Shown here: piece by piece, positions 7,855 through 15,884 of the stretch
Layout: the number at the start of each line of letters is the position of its first letter
Position numbering within the stretch: the stretch's first letter is position 1
Assembly: GCA_037143335.1 (NCBI GenBank)
Contig: JBAWZA010000013.1
Location: forward strand, 1 to 64,000
Length of the DNA stretch: 64,000 nt
Direction of reading: 5' to 3'
From: PALSA-1296 sp037143335
GTDB taxonomy: Bacteria; Bacteroidota; Ignavibacteria; Palsa-1295
Notes under the pieces: generated by a model
What the model was told of the DNA's origin: nothing
What the model saw: only the letters and a program-made list of their open reading frames with translations
Database searches by the model: none
Program-made: the position numbers and the translations under genes

Positions 7855-9141
7855 ATTTTTTTTTACTTTCGTCCTATTCCAAAACACGATCCATATTCCG
7901 CACTTCGCGTCCGCGATTTCAGACTCTTTATTATTGTCCGTTTGGTCAATAATATCGGTTTCCAAATTTTCGACGTCGCAGTTGCTTGGCAGATTTACTC
8001 GCTTACCCATGATCCGCTTTCTCTTGGGTTAGTTGGGCTTGTCGTGGCCGTACCTTCGATTGCCATCTCACTGTACGGCGGACACTTAAGCGATGTGAAA
8101 AATCGTAAGACGATCTCACTGGTGATGCTCTACCTCATCACACTCAATATCGTCGCCTTTATCTTTCTATCGCTAAATATCCATGAGTTCTATGCTCGGT
8201 ACGGCACGCTACCGTTCTACGTGATATTATTCTTAGGTGGATTGGAGTCAGGATTACTTGCTCCTTCAATCATCTCATTCAGTTATCAACTTGTACCGAA
8301 TGAACATGCGCCGAATGCCTCAGCATGGCGAAGCTCCGCTTGGCAGACTGCTGCTATCGCCGGTCCAGCAATGGGTGGCTTGCTCTACGGACTCCTGGAT
8401 GCAACGGGTACGTATATCGTCGCTGCATCGCTAACGACTATCGGTACATTCCTAATTTGGTTTATTCCTGCCAGACCTCCTGCTTCGGATAAAAAAGATG
8501 AGACGATTTACGAAAGTCTGAAGAGCGGAATCAAGTTTGTGTTTAAGAATCAAATCGTAGTCGGTGCACTATCACTCGATCTCTTCGCAGTTCTGTTTGG
8601 CGGAGCAGTTGCGATGCTCCCAGTCTATGCTCATACAATCTTGCATGTCGGACCCGAAGGACTGGGCATACTCCGCGCTTCTCCAGCTATCGGTGCAGTG
8701 ACAGTCGCTCTTTGGATGGCACACAGACCGCTGCATGGAGCTGTTGGTAAAAAATTATTTGCCGTTGTGATCGGCTTTGGATTGAGCATAATCATCTTTG
8801 GAATTTCTCGCAACATCATCCTCTCGGTTGCGATGCTTGCTCTGAGCGGAGGATTTGATTCGGTCAGCGTGATCATTCGTTCAACTCTTATACAACTCTC
8901 AACGCCGAACTCCATGCGAGGCAGAGTCGAGGCAGTGAACATGATGTTCATTGGTTCGTCGAACGAGATCGGAGCTTTCGAGTCCGGCGTTTCGGCAAAA
9001 CTCATGGGGTTAGTCACATCCGTTGTCTTCGGCGGATGTATGACCCTTCTTTCTGTAGCAGTCACCTCCAAGGTCGCCCCCGTCCTCCGAGATATGGACT
9101 ATGCAGAGTTAGAAAAAGCTGCAGGGGAGAATACAAATTGA
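7855..9141 (+). CDS. MFS transporter, MFS_3/EntS-like; non-standard start
   Basis: Twelve-helix major facilitator, probably an exporter of a small molecule. The motif-A loop appears as GGHLSDVKNRK, and the second half shows the repeated pattern (GFGLSIIIFG, GGFDSVSVIIRSTLIQ). Reading back from the recognised part, the typical N-terminus ALRVRDFRLFIIVRL is in frame, but no ATG, GTG or TTG exists upstream of it. The frame is open from 7852 after a TAG. An ATT at 7855 is the earliest plausible codon; the first ordinary start is TTG at 7942, which would begin inside helix 1. A run of nine T at 7856-7864 could hide a frameshift, but no start codon exists in any frame between rnpB and that run. Function is certain only at superfamily level. 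Confidence 0.85.
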   Translation: MFFYFRPIPKHDPYSALRVRDFRLFIIVRLVNNIGFQIFDVAVAWQIYSLTHDPLSLGLVGLVVAVPSIAISLYGGHLSDVKNRKTISLVMLYLITLNIVAFIFLSLNIHEFYARYGTLPFYVILFLGGLESGLLAPSIISFSYQLVPNEHAPNASAWRSSAWQTAAIAGPAMGGLLYGLLDATGTYIVAASLTTIGTFLIWFIPARPPASDKKDETIYESLKSGIKFVFKNQIVVGALSLDLFAVLFGGAVAMLPVYAHTILHVGPEGLGILRASPAIGAVTVALWMAHRPLHGAVGKKLFAVVIGFGLSIIIFGISRNIILSVAMLALSGGFDSVSVIIRSTLIQLSTPNSMRGRVEAVNMMFIGSSNEIGAFESGVSAKLMGLVTSVVFGGCMTLLSVAVTSKVAPVLRDMDYAELEKAAGENTN

Positions 9142-9227
9142 TTAATTCCATACCTTACTACATCCATCTACATTATGGCAACTTGGTTAAGGTTGTACGG
9201 GTTATCTATTTGAGATAAGCTAACCGT

Positions 9228-10379
9228 ATGAAATACCTACCATTTTTGTTCGCAGTGATATTCCTTGCAGGAGGTGTAACGACCTCCTGCCGGAATTACA
9301 TGCCAACGCAAGTACATTGCGATACGTGCTGTGATACGTGCAAGGCCGATACGACGCACCACCCCTGTGATACATGCACAAAACCATGCGATACCTGCGC
9401 AAAACCTTGTGATACGTGTAACATCAATAGAGACTCACTCTCTCATGCCTTCGAGTGGAGTCAATTCTCAATCCCAGGGGAAACAAACCTGACAGGTTGT
9501 TGGGTATTTGGTCCGAATGACATCTTGATTGTTGGTAATAATTTGTGGCACTATGATGGAGTATCATTTTCACTTGTACCTGCGTTTGATCTGACGCATA
9601 ACAGTGTTAAACTCAATGGAGCATTGAGCGGATATAGTATTTTTGCATTTAGTAAGACAGATTTCTGGTTAGTACACGGAAGTGATGTACTTCATACTAA
9701 TGATGGGAAGTATTTCGATGACTACCGACCGGGAGCAGTAAATGCTTGTTGGGGCTCGTCTCCCAATGATGTATTTATCGTCGGTAACGTTGGGCATATT
9801 GCACACTGGGATGGCGTAGCATTCACACAGATGAGTTCGGGGACAACAACTGATCTCAACTCGGTTTGCGGAACAGACCATAATCATGTTTGGGCAAGTG
9901 GAAGACATCAAGCTAATAATACAACGGTATTAGTTCATTATGATGGAAATCAGTGGAATATCGATGATTTATCCAATGACAATCAGGTGAAGCAGAATCT
10001 TTTGTTTTCTGTCTGGTCAACAGACTCCACTATTTCACATGAATTTACCACAGTGTCCAGCGCCTTCGTTTACCGAAAAACTGATAATCAAGCCTGGAGA
10101 ATAGATCAATCCGTCCCAAATCAAATACCTCGAGACACTGCCCATCGTGTTTCCTTGCAAGCAATTCAAGGTAATAATCCGAATGACTTATGGGTTGCCG
10201 GTGATTGGGGTTATCTCAGTCATTGGAGCGGAAAAACATGGGCTAAGTACCCTGCACTTTTTGATTATACTAACCTACTCTACGGCGGTGGTCAATTGTC
10301 TGTCCGTGGCAATACCGTTTGCATTGTTGGGTTTAAAAACAATAACAGTTGGGTAGCTATTGGTACACGGAAGGAATGA
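9228..10379 (+). CDS. Cys-rich CDTC-repeat lipoprotein with propeller-like body
   Basis: 383 residues. The signal sequence ends VTTSC, with C21 as probable lipidation site. Residues 30-65 contain repeated CDTC units separated by short Lys/Pro linkers (PCDTCAKPCDTC), giving many closely spaced cysteine pairs that could bind metal or form disulfides. The rest has repeats of the type WGSSPNDVFIVG, HVWASGR and NDLWVAG, each followed by HWDG or HYDG, a pattern of beta-propeller surface proteins. No ribosome binding site is evident; a hairpin-forming sequence lies in the 20 bases before the ATG. The signal-peptide coding part contains a 24-base block repeated after the stop codon. Function unknown. 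Confidence 0.75.
   Translation: MKYLPFLFAVIFLAGGVTTSCRNYMPTQVHCDTCCDTCKADTTHHPCDTCTKPCDTCAKPCDTCNINRDSLSHAFEWSQFSIPGETNLTGCWVFGPNDILIVGNNLWHYDGVSFSLVPAFDLTHNSVKLNGALSGYSIFAFSKTDFWLVHGSDVLHTNDGKYFDDYRPGAVNACWGSSPNDVFIVGNVGHIAHWDGVAFTQMSSGTTTDLNSVCGTDHNHVWASGRHQANNTTVLVHYDGNQWNIDDLSNDNQVKQNLLFSVWSTDSTISHEFTTVSSAFVYRKTDNQAWRIDQSVPNQIPRDTAHRVSLQAIQGNNPNDLWVAGDWGYLSHWSGKTWAKYPALFDYTNLLYGGGQLSVRGNTVCIVGFKNNNSWVAIGTRKE
9264..9287 (+). repeat. 24-bp repeat, copy 1 (hairpin with AGGAGGT)
   Basis: A 24-base block inside the signal-peptide coding part of the CDTC lipoprotein, identical to 10412-10435. With the next three bases it forms a 9-bp stem GCAGGAGGT/ACCTCCTGC with a six-base loop. The stem contains a perfect Shine-Dalgarno-like AGGAGGT. 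Confidence 0.85.
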
Positions 10380-10444
10380 GATCTTTGCTTATTCTCTTTT
10401 TCGCAATTCTGCTTGCAGGAGGTGTAACGACCTCCAAGGGCTAA
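10376..10444 (+). pseudogene. 22-codon relic of a paralogous signal peptide
   Basis: An ATG overlapping the stop of the CDTC lipoprotein (ATGA) opens a 22-codon frame ending in TAA. Its hydrophobic core followed by LAGGVTTS matches the signal peptide of the gene upstream (FLAGGVTTSC), but the lipidation Cys is replaced by Lys and the frame stops three codons after TTS. This looks like the remaining head of a tandem duplicate. A functional leader-like peptide cannot be excluded. Confidence 0.6.
10412..10435 (+). repeat. 24-bp repeat, copy 2
   Basis: Exact copy of 9264-9287. The inner stem GGAGGT/ACCTCC with loop GTAACG is kept; the outer pairs of copy 1 are lost because AAG follows instead of TGC. 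Confidence 0.85.
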
Positions 10445-10486
10445 TGCAGTATCGGACATAGTTCGACGCAATAAATGCGCAATAAA

Positions 10487-11218
10487 TTACCGATGCAATC
10501 CTCGGATGCGGAGAAGTTCTAAAAACATTTTCGCAGAATCGCTCAATGCGCCAACAGTCGTGCGCTCATCGTTGTACCACTCAACGGCAACTTCCTTGAT
10601 TCGGTAATTGAATTTCTTTGCGAGGTAGAGAATTTCGACATCAAAGGAGAATCCCATTACTTTTTGTAAGGAGAAAATCTTTTCGGCGGCTTCGGCAGTG
10701 AATCCCTTAAAGCCACACTGCGTATCTTTGATGCCTCGGAAGACGAGAGTCTGTACCAATAAATTAAAAAATCTTCCCATGGCTTCACGATACCACGGTT
10801 GGTGGACCTTGACTAATTTCCGGCCTTCGAGTGCGCGGCTACCGACGACGATGTCATAAGTACCTGACGAGATTGCAGAAATAACTTTCTCAACTTCGTG
10901 GATCGGAGTCGAAAGATCTGCATCGGTGAAGATTCTCACTTCGCCAGTTGCGCCAAGCATACCAGCTTGCACAGCAGCCCCTTTGCCGCAGTTTACGCCA
11001 AGCTCAATCAGGCGTTTAGTGACGCGAGAAAATTGGAGATCAGAATATTTTTTGAAGATCTCTTGAATGACTTGCACGGAATCATCAGGTGAGCCATCAT
11101 CAACGATTATTACTTCAGAGTCGTATCTCTGTTTTTCGAGATAGGTAAAAATCTTCTCCAACGATACACCAATCCGGCTCGACTCTTTATATGCTGGTAT
11201 TATGAGGGAAAGGTACAT
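10487..11218 (-). CDS. Polyprenyl-phosphate-sugar synthase-like GT2
   Basis: 243-residue family 2 glycosyltransferase of the dolichyl-phosphate beta-glucosyl/mannosyltransferase type. It begins LSLIIPAYKESSRI, has the nucleotide-binding IIVDDGSPDDS, and shows a DxD-type metal motif in FTDADLSTP. Later GFKGFTAEAAEKIF and FDVEILYLAKK are typical of the ALG5/DPM group. It likely moves a sugar from a nucleotide donor to a membrane polyprenyl phosphate at the inner face of the membrane. It lies just downstream, in the same direction, of a DUF2723 protein that could use such a lipid-linked sugar. A terminator separates the two, so they may be separately transcribed. The sugar is unknown. Confidence 0.88.
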   Translation of the reverse strand: MYLSLIIPAYKESSRIGVSLEKIFTYLEKQRYDSEVIIVDDGSPDDSVQVIQEIFKKYSDLQFSRVTKRLIELGVNCGKGAAVQAGMLGATGEVRIFTDADLSTPIHEVEKVISAISSGTYDIVVGSRALEGRKLVKVHQPWYREAMGRFFNLLVQTLVFRGIKDTQCGFKGFTAEAAEKIFSLQKVMGFSFDVEILYLAKKFNYRIKEVAVEWYNDERTTVGALSDSAKMFLELLRIRGLHR

Positions 11219-11227
11219 GGTTTTATC

Positions 11228-11266
11228 TTGAAAAAAAAAGCGCAGGGATGACTCCCTGCGCTTTCG
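11228..11266 (-). terminator. Intrinsic terminator after the DUF2723 gene
   Basis: GCGCAGGGA (11240-11248) pairs perfectly with TCCCTGCGC (11253-11261) around a TGAC loop. The stem extends through AAA/TTT, and on the minus strand a run of nine T follows. It lies 15-50 bases past the stop of the DUF2723 gene. Confidence 0.88.
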
Positions 11267-11278
11267 TCAAGACATACG

Positions 11279-14200
11279 CTATTTTTTCGATGGTGCGCCC
11301 TTCATTGAAGTATCACTCGTTGCTTGGGGATTTACCTCTTTGCGTAATGCATCTACTCGAGCATGGAGTTCGTTGAACTCTGCCGCGAAGTCGGCACCGC
11401 TATTAGCAATTGCTACACCGTAATTTGCGAAGAAGCGATCATATAGCTCTAGTGCTTTCTTTTTATCACCTCGTTTATCGGTGATCATCGCCTCGACTTG
11501 TTCCGAACGGAACATGATGAGTCCTTGCTCTTGCTTATCGGTTGTTACTTGTGCAAGATGTTGCAAAACAGTTTGTGCTTTCTCAAGATCACCAGCATTG
11601 ATGAGTGCTTGAGCATACATTGCTCCTTGGTTTGCTTCTCTGCCACCAAGTTGAGCGGCATTTGCAATTTCTCCGTAGCCTCGTTCTAAGTCTGCGAGTG
11701 CATACTTCGAGTATTTCTTTGCCATCTCTGCATTGCCCAATCGTTTGTGCAGTGCGGCAATGAGCGGAGCGATTCGATCTTCATAGAGAACGCGTTCCGG
11801 TGGAATTGCTTTATCAAGTACAGCAAGCGTTTTGTTCGCTTCGGCGAATTTTCCTTCGAGAGCAAATTTCTCTGCAAGTGCGTAGTAACTCCTTACCATC
11901 GAGAAGAAAGGCGGAGCATTTGTTCTGTCGGCATTGCTCCACCGAGCATCAGGATCGCTAAATGTCGAAAGGAAATATCCGCGCTTCGGTGTAAGTGATA
12001 GATGTTCCTTATCGACTAAGTTCAATGCCGATTCAGCACTCAATGCTTCGTTCAATGCACCGAGAGGTCCACCACCTGTTTGGATTACTGGCGTAACACG
12101 CTGCGCCATTCCTTCTGATTGGACATACGGTCTCAATCCAACGAAGTACTGGTCTTGGACGAATGGTGCGAAGTAAATCGGTCGAGAGTTGATGTTACCT
12201 TCGACGATTGTACGTACCAATTCGTCTGCTACAATAAAGTATGTTTCGCCTGCATCAAGAGGAATCTGTCCACGATATTTCCATGTCATGGTAGTATCGT
12301 GTGCATTCGGATTCCCAGTGAAAGCTACCATAGTAGCCGCAGAAATTTTCACCGTTTCCATCTTCGGCTTATCACGGAATTGATGAGCCTCATGAAGTTG
12401 CTTGTCATCAAGATCATGCAACATACTATCAGGGAATCCAGGCAAGTTCACTTTTTTGCCAACACCCCATGAATCCTTCAGAAGCTGGCGGATATACCAG
12501 CCCATATTTCCGAGCGACAGATTCACGATACGAATGTCACGCCTGATGCCATACACATCTTGAGCGCACCAAAGAGGGAATGTATCGTTATCGCCTGCGG
12601 TGAAGAGAATAGCATCTTTCTCGCAGCTTTGCAATACGTTGTATGCGTATTCAAGCGGTATGTTATTATGACTTCGCGAGTACTCTCGCCACTTCGAAGT
12701 TTGATCAAAGGATTTCCCTCCGAGCATACCTGCAAGTCCGACTGCTTGATTGAGCGGTACGAAAACGACGGCAGCTGCGAATGCAGCGCCGAGCAATGCT
12801 ACGTTGCCAGCTCCGATAGGTACCGCATTTGATGCTTCAGAATTATCCTCATTCGGATTGCTGGATTTTTTCGCACGTAACATTTCCATGATACCTGTCG
12901 CGCCGATACCAATCCACATTGCGTAAAGATAGAACGCTCCAACGTAGAAGTAATCACGTTCACGTGGTTGCGGGTCCTGCTGATTTTGATACCATGCAGT
13001 TGCCCAGCCGAAGAGAATAAAGGCACCGAGAATTGTCAGTGCTCGCTTGGGGTCTCGCTTAAAATGCCAATACATTCCGAACAGTCCGAGGAAGAGCGGG
13101 ATGCCCCACGTCTTCGACCAATCAATGCCGGCACCGTCAGCTTGCGAAACACGTCCGACGAAATTCCACATTAAGTAACGGTTATACATTTCATTCGTCT
13201 GGTATCTCCAGAAGAAATCCATGTTGCCACTGTAGTCAGTAAACGTTGGGTCCTGATCGTGCGGACGCTCTTGATCACCTACTTGGCGAGGCCAAGGCGG
13301 GCGGTATCCGTACTGATCACGATTAATAAATTTAGTTATCGTTGCGAAGTTATCTGCATGCCACTGGTTCATCGGAGGCTCTTGCCCGGCGCGTACGATG
13401 TAGAGATAGTAGGTTGAGTATCCCATGAACATCAGGAACACAGACCAGAGGCATAAGTTGAGTAATGCTTTCTTCTCACGTTGTGAATACAAAATTCCGG
13501 CTATTGCCCCTAAGATAAGTAAGTAGCCAACGAGTTTGGAGACTGTCGGACTTGGAGACGGGTTGAAATTCCCGATCATCCAACCTAAGATATACCGAGT
13601 GAGAAATGCAATTGCGATCTGCGTGTAGGTACGCTTCGAAACTCCAAAATATCCTTTTTCTTTTGAAGCAGTAGCTTTTGTTGTTGCGTTATAAATCCAC
13701 ACTGCAATTGCTGAACCTATGATAGCGTAGCCCGTGCCCGTTGCGCCTCCACCAAGTAATTCGACAAGCTCTGATAGTACGAGCTTGAATGCGATTATGA
13801 AGGCAACACACGATGAAAGTACCATGGTTAACCATGAGCCAACAGATGTATCTTTTCTGCGACGATAGTAGATGAGCATGAAACATGGGAACACCGCAAG
13901 CAACGCAAGCTGGTGAACGCCAAGCGAAAGTCCCATGATATAGGCCACTAAGAGCAAATACTTTTCAGAATGTTCTTCATCAGCGTGATCGTACCATACG
14001 AGCATGATCCACGGAATGATCGAGATGAAAAGTGATCCGAAGGCATATACTTCGCACTCGAGAGCATTGAACCAGAAGCTATCGGTGAAGCAATAACTGA
14101 GTGCCGCGATGAGCGCACCGCCATAGGTGGTAATCATATCCGCTGTTGACTTCGGTTCGCCGCGCCACAGTTTGATAAGACGTGCACTTGTCAGATATAA

Positions 14201-14470
14201 TAAGAGAATCGAAAGTGCTGAGGCGATAACAGAGAATAAATTATACCGAGCAACCATATCCGCCGATGTGGGGAGCATCATTGCGAACTTGCCCATCAGT
14301 GCCCACAGCGGAGCTCCTGGTGGGTGTCCTACTTGTAAGCCGAATGCCGCGGCGGCGAATTCTCCGCAATCCCAGAATGAGATCGAGGGTTGCATCGTGA
14401 GGAAGTATGTGAAGAACCCAACAAAAAATGCGATTCCTGCAAAAATATAATGCGTCCGTTTTGATTGCAT
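11279..14470 (-). CDS. DUF2723 membrane protein, TMEM260-like GT-C
   Basis: 1063 residues. It starts with a transmembrane helix and the family hallmark SISFWDCGEFAAAAFGL followed by GHPPGAPLWALMGKF. About ten to twelve membrane helices fill the first 530 residues. The rest is a soluble domain with TPR-like helices (KLGNAEMAKKYSKYALADL, INAGDLEKAQTVLQHLA). The eukaryotic relative TMEM260 is a protein O-mannosyltransferase, so a GT-C enzyme using a polyprenyl-phosphate sugar is plausible; the bacterial role is not proven. ATG at 14470 is chosen; a TTG three codons upstream is less likely. It lies upstream of a matching GT2 and ends at a strong terminator. Confidence 0.88.
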   Translation of the reverse strand: MQSKRTHYIFAGIAFFVGFFTYFLTMQPSISFWDCGEFAAAAFGLQVGHPPGAPLWALMGKFAMMLPTSADMVARYNLFSVIASALSILLLYLTSARLIKLWRGEPKSTADMITTYGGALIAALSYCFTDSFWFNALECEVYAFGSLFISIIPWIMLVWYDHADEEHSEKYLLLVAYIMGLSLGVHQLALLAVFPCFMLIYYRRRKDTSVGSWLTMVLSSCVAFIIAFKLVLSELVELLGGGATGTGYAIIGSAIAVWIYNATTKATASKEKGYFGVSKRTYTQIAIAFLTRYILGWMIGNFNPSPSPTVSKLVGYLLILGAIAGILYSQREKKALLNLCLWSVFLMFMGYSTYYLYIVRAGQEPPMNQWHADNFATITKFINRDQYGYRPPWPRQVGDQERPHDQDPTFTDYSGNMDFFWRYQTNEMYNRYLMWNFVGRVSQADGAGIDWSKTWGIPLFLGLFGMYWHFKRDPKRALTILGAFILFGWATAWYQNQQDPQPRERDYFYVGAFYLYAMWIGIGATGIMEMLRAKKSSNPNEDNSEASNAVPIGAGNVALLGAAFAAAVVFVPLNQAVGLAGMLGGKSFDQTSKWREYSRSHNNIPLEYAYNVLQSCEKDAILFTAGDNDTFPLWCAQDVYGIRRDIRIVNLSLGNMGWYIRQLLKDSWGVGKKVNLPGFPDSMLHDLDDKQLHEAHQFRDKPKMETVKISAATMVAFTGNPNAHDTTMTWKYRGQIPLDAGETYFIVADELVRTIVEGNINSRPIYFAPFVQDQYFVGLRPYVQSEGMAQRVTPVIQTGGGPLGALNEALSAESALNLVDKEHLSLTPKRGYFLSTFSDPDARWSNADRTNAPPFFSMVRSYYALAEKFALEGKFAEANKTLAVLDKAIPPERVLYEDRIAPLIAALHKRLGNAEMAKKYSKYALADLERGYGEIANAAQLGGREANQGAMYAQALINAGDLEKAQTVLQHLAQVTTDKQEQGLIMFRSEQVEAMITDKRGDKKKALELYDRFFANYGVAIANSGADFAAEFNELHARVDALRKEVNPQATSDTSMKGAPSKK

Positions 14471-14590
14471 CAATATCAATAAATTTATGAAAATTCAAGT
14501 GTTAGTAAACCTTTTTCGGAGTAAGAGCAATCCCGTGTTTAGGGCTAAAATCAAGCCAAAGAAAGAAAATAGACTCTGTTACACGTTCGG

Positions 14591-15241
14591 TCAATCTGCT
14601 CGGCTCGGGCACAAGTCAGCTATTTTACAGAGACTACAGTTGGGCTTGCGCGCATCACAAATTGCTCGCCCGTGCGAGATCAGAAAATGTGTTGCCATTG
14701 TCCATTCTTTCTGGGGGAGAAGATTCATCAAGTCTTTTTCTATTTTTTCGGGATCTTGGTGCGAGGTAATCTTGAGTCGGTTCGCAAGGCGAGTAACGTG
14801 GGTATCAACGGCAATACCCTCAGCAAGACCGAAAGCATTACCGAGAACCACGTTCGCAGTCTTTCTGCCGACGCCTCGCAATGTGGTAAGTTCATCCATT
14901 GTGTGCGGGACTCTGCCACCAAATTTCTCGACGATGTCTGTCGCCATTGATTTGATCGACTTTGCTTTCTGATGAAAAAATCCTGTCGAGCGGATAACTT
15001 CTTCGATGTCCTCTAACTCCGCTTTCGCAAGTGAATTTGGGGTTGGGAAAGTCGGGCGAAATGTTTTCATCACGATATTCACCCGCGCATCGGTGCACTG
15101 TGCCGAAAGAATCGTCGCGGCGAGTAATTCAAAAGGTGTCGTATAGTCCAAAGCGCAATGAGCATCGGGGTAGAGCTTCTCTAACTCCACAAAGATTTTT
15201 TTTGCTCGTGCTAATTTATCAGACTTTGTTTCGCGTGGCAT
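14591..15241 (-). CDS. nth: Endonuclease III (DNA glycosylase/AP lyase)
   Basis: 216-residue HhH-GPD base-excision repair enzyme that removes oxidised pyrimidines and nicks abasic sites. The helix-hairpin-helix is LRGVGRKTANVVLG with catalytic K127. The catalytic Asp is D146 in IAVDTHVTRLANR. The 4Fe-4S cluster ligands are C195, C202, C205 and C211, with the C-x6-C-x2-C-x5-C spacing of the family. Length is standard. It starts 7 bases after the stop of an upstream GT2 gene, which is itself 3 bases after the ThyX-like gene, so the three form a compact minus-strand operon. Confidence 0.96.
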   Translation of the reverse strand: MPRETKSDKLARAKKIFVELEKLYPDAHCALDYTTPFELLAATILSAQCTDARVNIVMKTFRPTFPTPNSLAKAELEDIEEVIRSTGFFHQKAKSIKSMATDIVEKFGGRVPHTMDELTTLRGVGRKTANVVLGNAFGLAEGIAVDTHVTRLANRLKITSHQDPEKIEKDLMNLLPQKEWTMATHFLISHGRAICDARKPNCSLCKIADLCPSRAD

Positions 15242-15248
15242 TCGTAAA

Positions 15249-15881
15249 TTATTTGGAGTGAGTATTCTGCATCATCATGGTGATGGAGTCCGATTCGGTT
15301 CGATAGTATCGGTATGTCACCTTTTCATTTTTTTTTATCAATGCCCCAAGCTGCATCGCACGCGTGAAAAAATCGTTATCGTCACCATAAAGCATATCGC
15401 TAAACCCGCCTAATCGCTTGAATAGATCACGGCGAATGGTGAATGTCCCTCCGATTATGCACTCATCAATTGGTATCAATTTCGATGGATCATGCATATC
15501 TGCCACCATGTTCGAACCGATGACTTCGACGTTGCCGTGTATTAATTCGACTGCTGGTATTTGTGAGATTAATTGCTCACGAACTGATAAGTGATCGGGT
15601 AAATACTCATCATCCGAATCGAGGAATGAGAGGAATGAGCCTTTAGCAAACTCCGCTCCGTGATTTCTTGCGACCGCTGGTCCTTGATTTGATTGGTTTA
15701 TGTAGGTGATACGCTCGTCGCGTTCTGTGAAGGAGTCAACAATTTTCTTGGTGTTATCACTTGACCCATCATCACTCACGAGTAATTCCCAATTTTCGTA
15801 CTCCTGATTTCTCACGCTATCAATCGCGCGACCGATCAAATGTGCTCGGTTATATGTGGGGAGAATAATTGAGAAGAGCAT
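15249..15881 (-). CDS. Family 2 glycosyltransferase
   Basis: 210-residue GT-A fold enzyme. It begins FSIILPTYNRAHLIGRAIDS and has the UDP-binding LLVSDDGSSDNT. The acceptor/metal region FLDSDDEYLPDHL holds the DxD-type motif, and a late GDDNDFFTRAMQLG stands where such enzymes carry their catalytic ED-type motif. It is short for the group, without a membrane helix. It probably adds a sugar to a surface glycan; donor and acceptor are unknown. It sits between thyX and nth in the same operon with 3- and 7-base gaps, an unrelated functional setting that says little about its role. Confidence 0.9.
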   Translation of the reverse strand: MLFSIILPTYNRAHLIGRAIDSVRNQEYENWELLVSDDGSSDNTKKIVDSFTERDERITYINQSNQGPAVARNHGAEFAKGSFLSFLDSDDEYLPDHLSVREQLISQIPAVELIHGNVEVIGSNMVADMHDPSKLIPIDECIIGGTFTIRRDLFKRLGGFSDMLYGDDNDFFTRAMQLGALIKKNEKVTYRYYRTESDSITMMMQNTHSK

Positions 15882-15884
15882 ACG

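Noticed and set aside
7323..8032. Several open frames on both strands
   Set aside because: They cross the RNase P RNA gene, whose conserved blocks and P1 helix are clear; the frames have no protein-like composition.
14487..14972. 161-codon plus-strand frame
   Set aside because: Antisense to nth, which has all catalytic and cluster residues.
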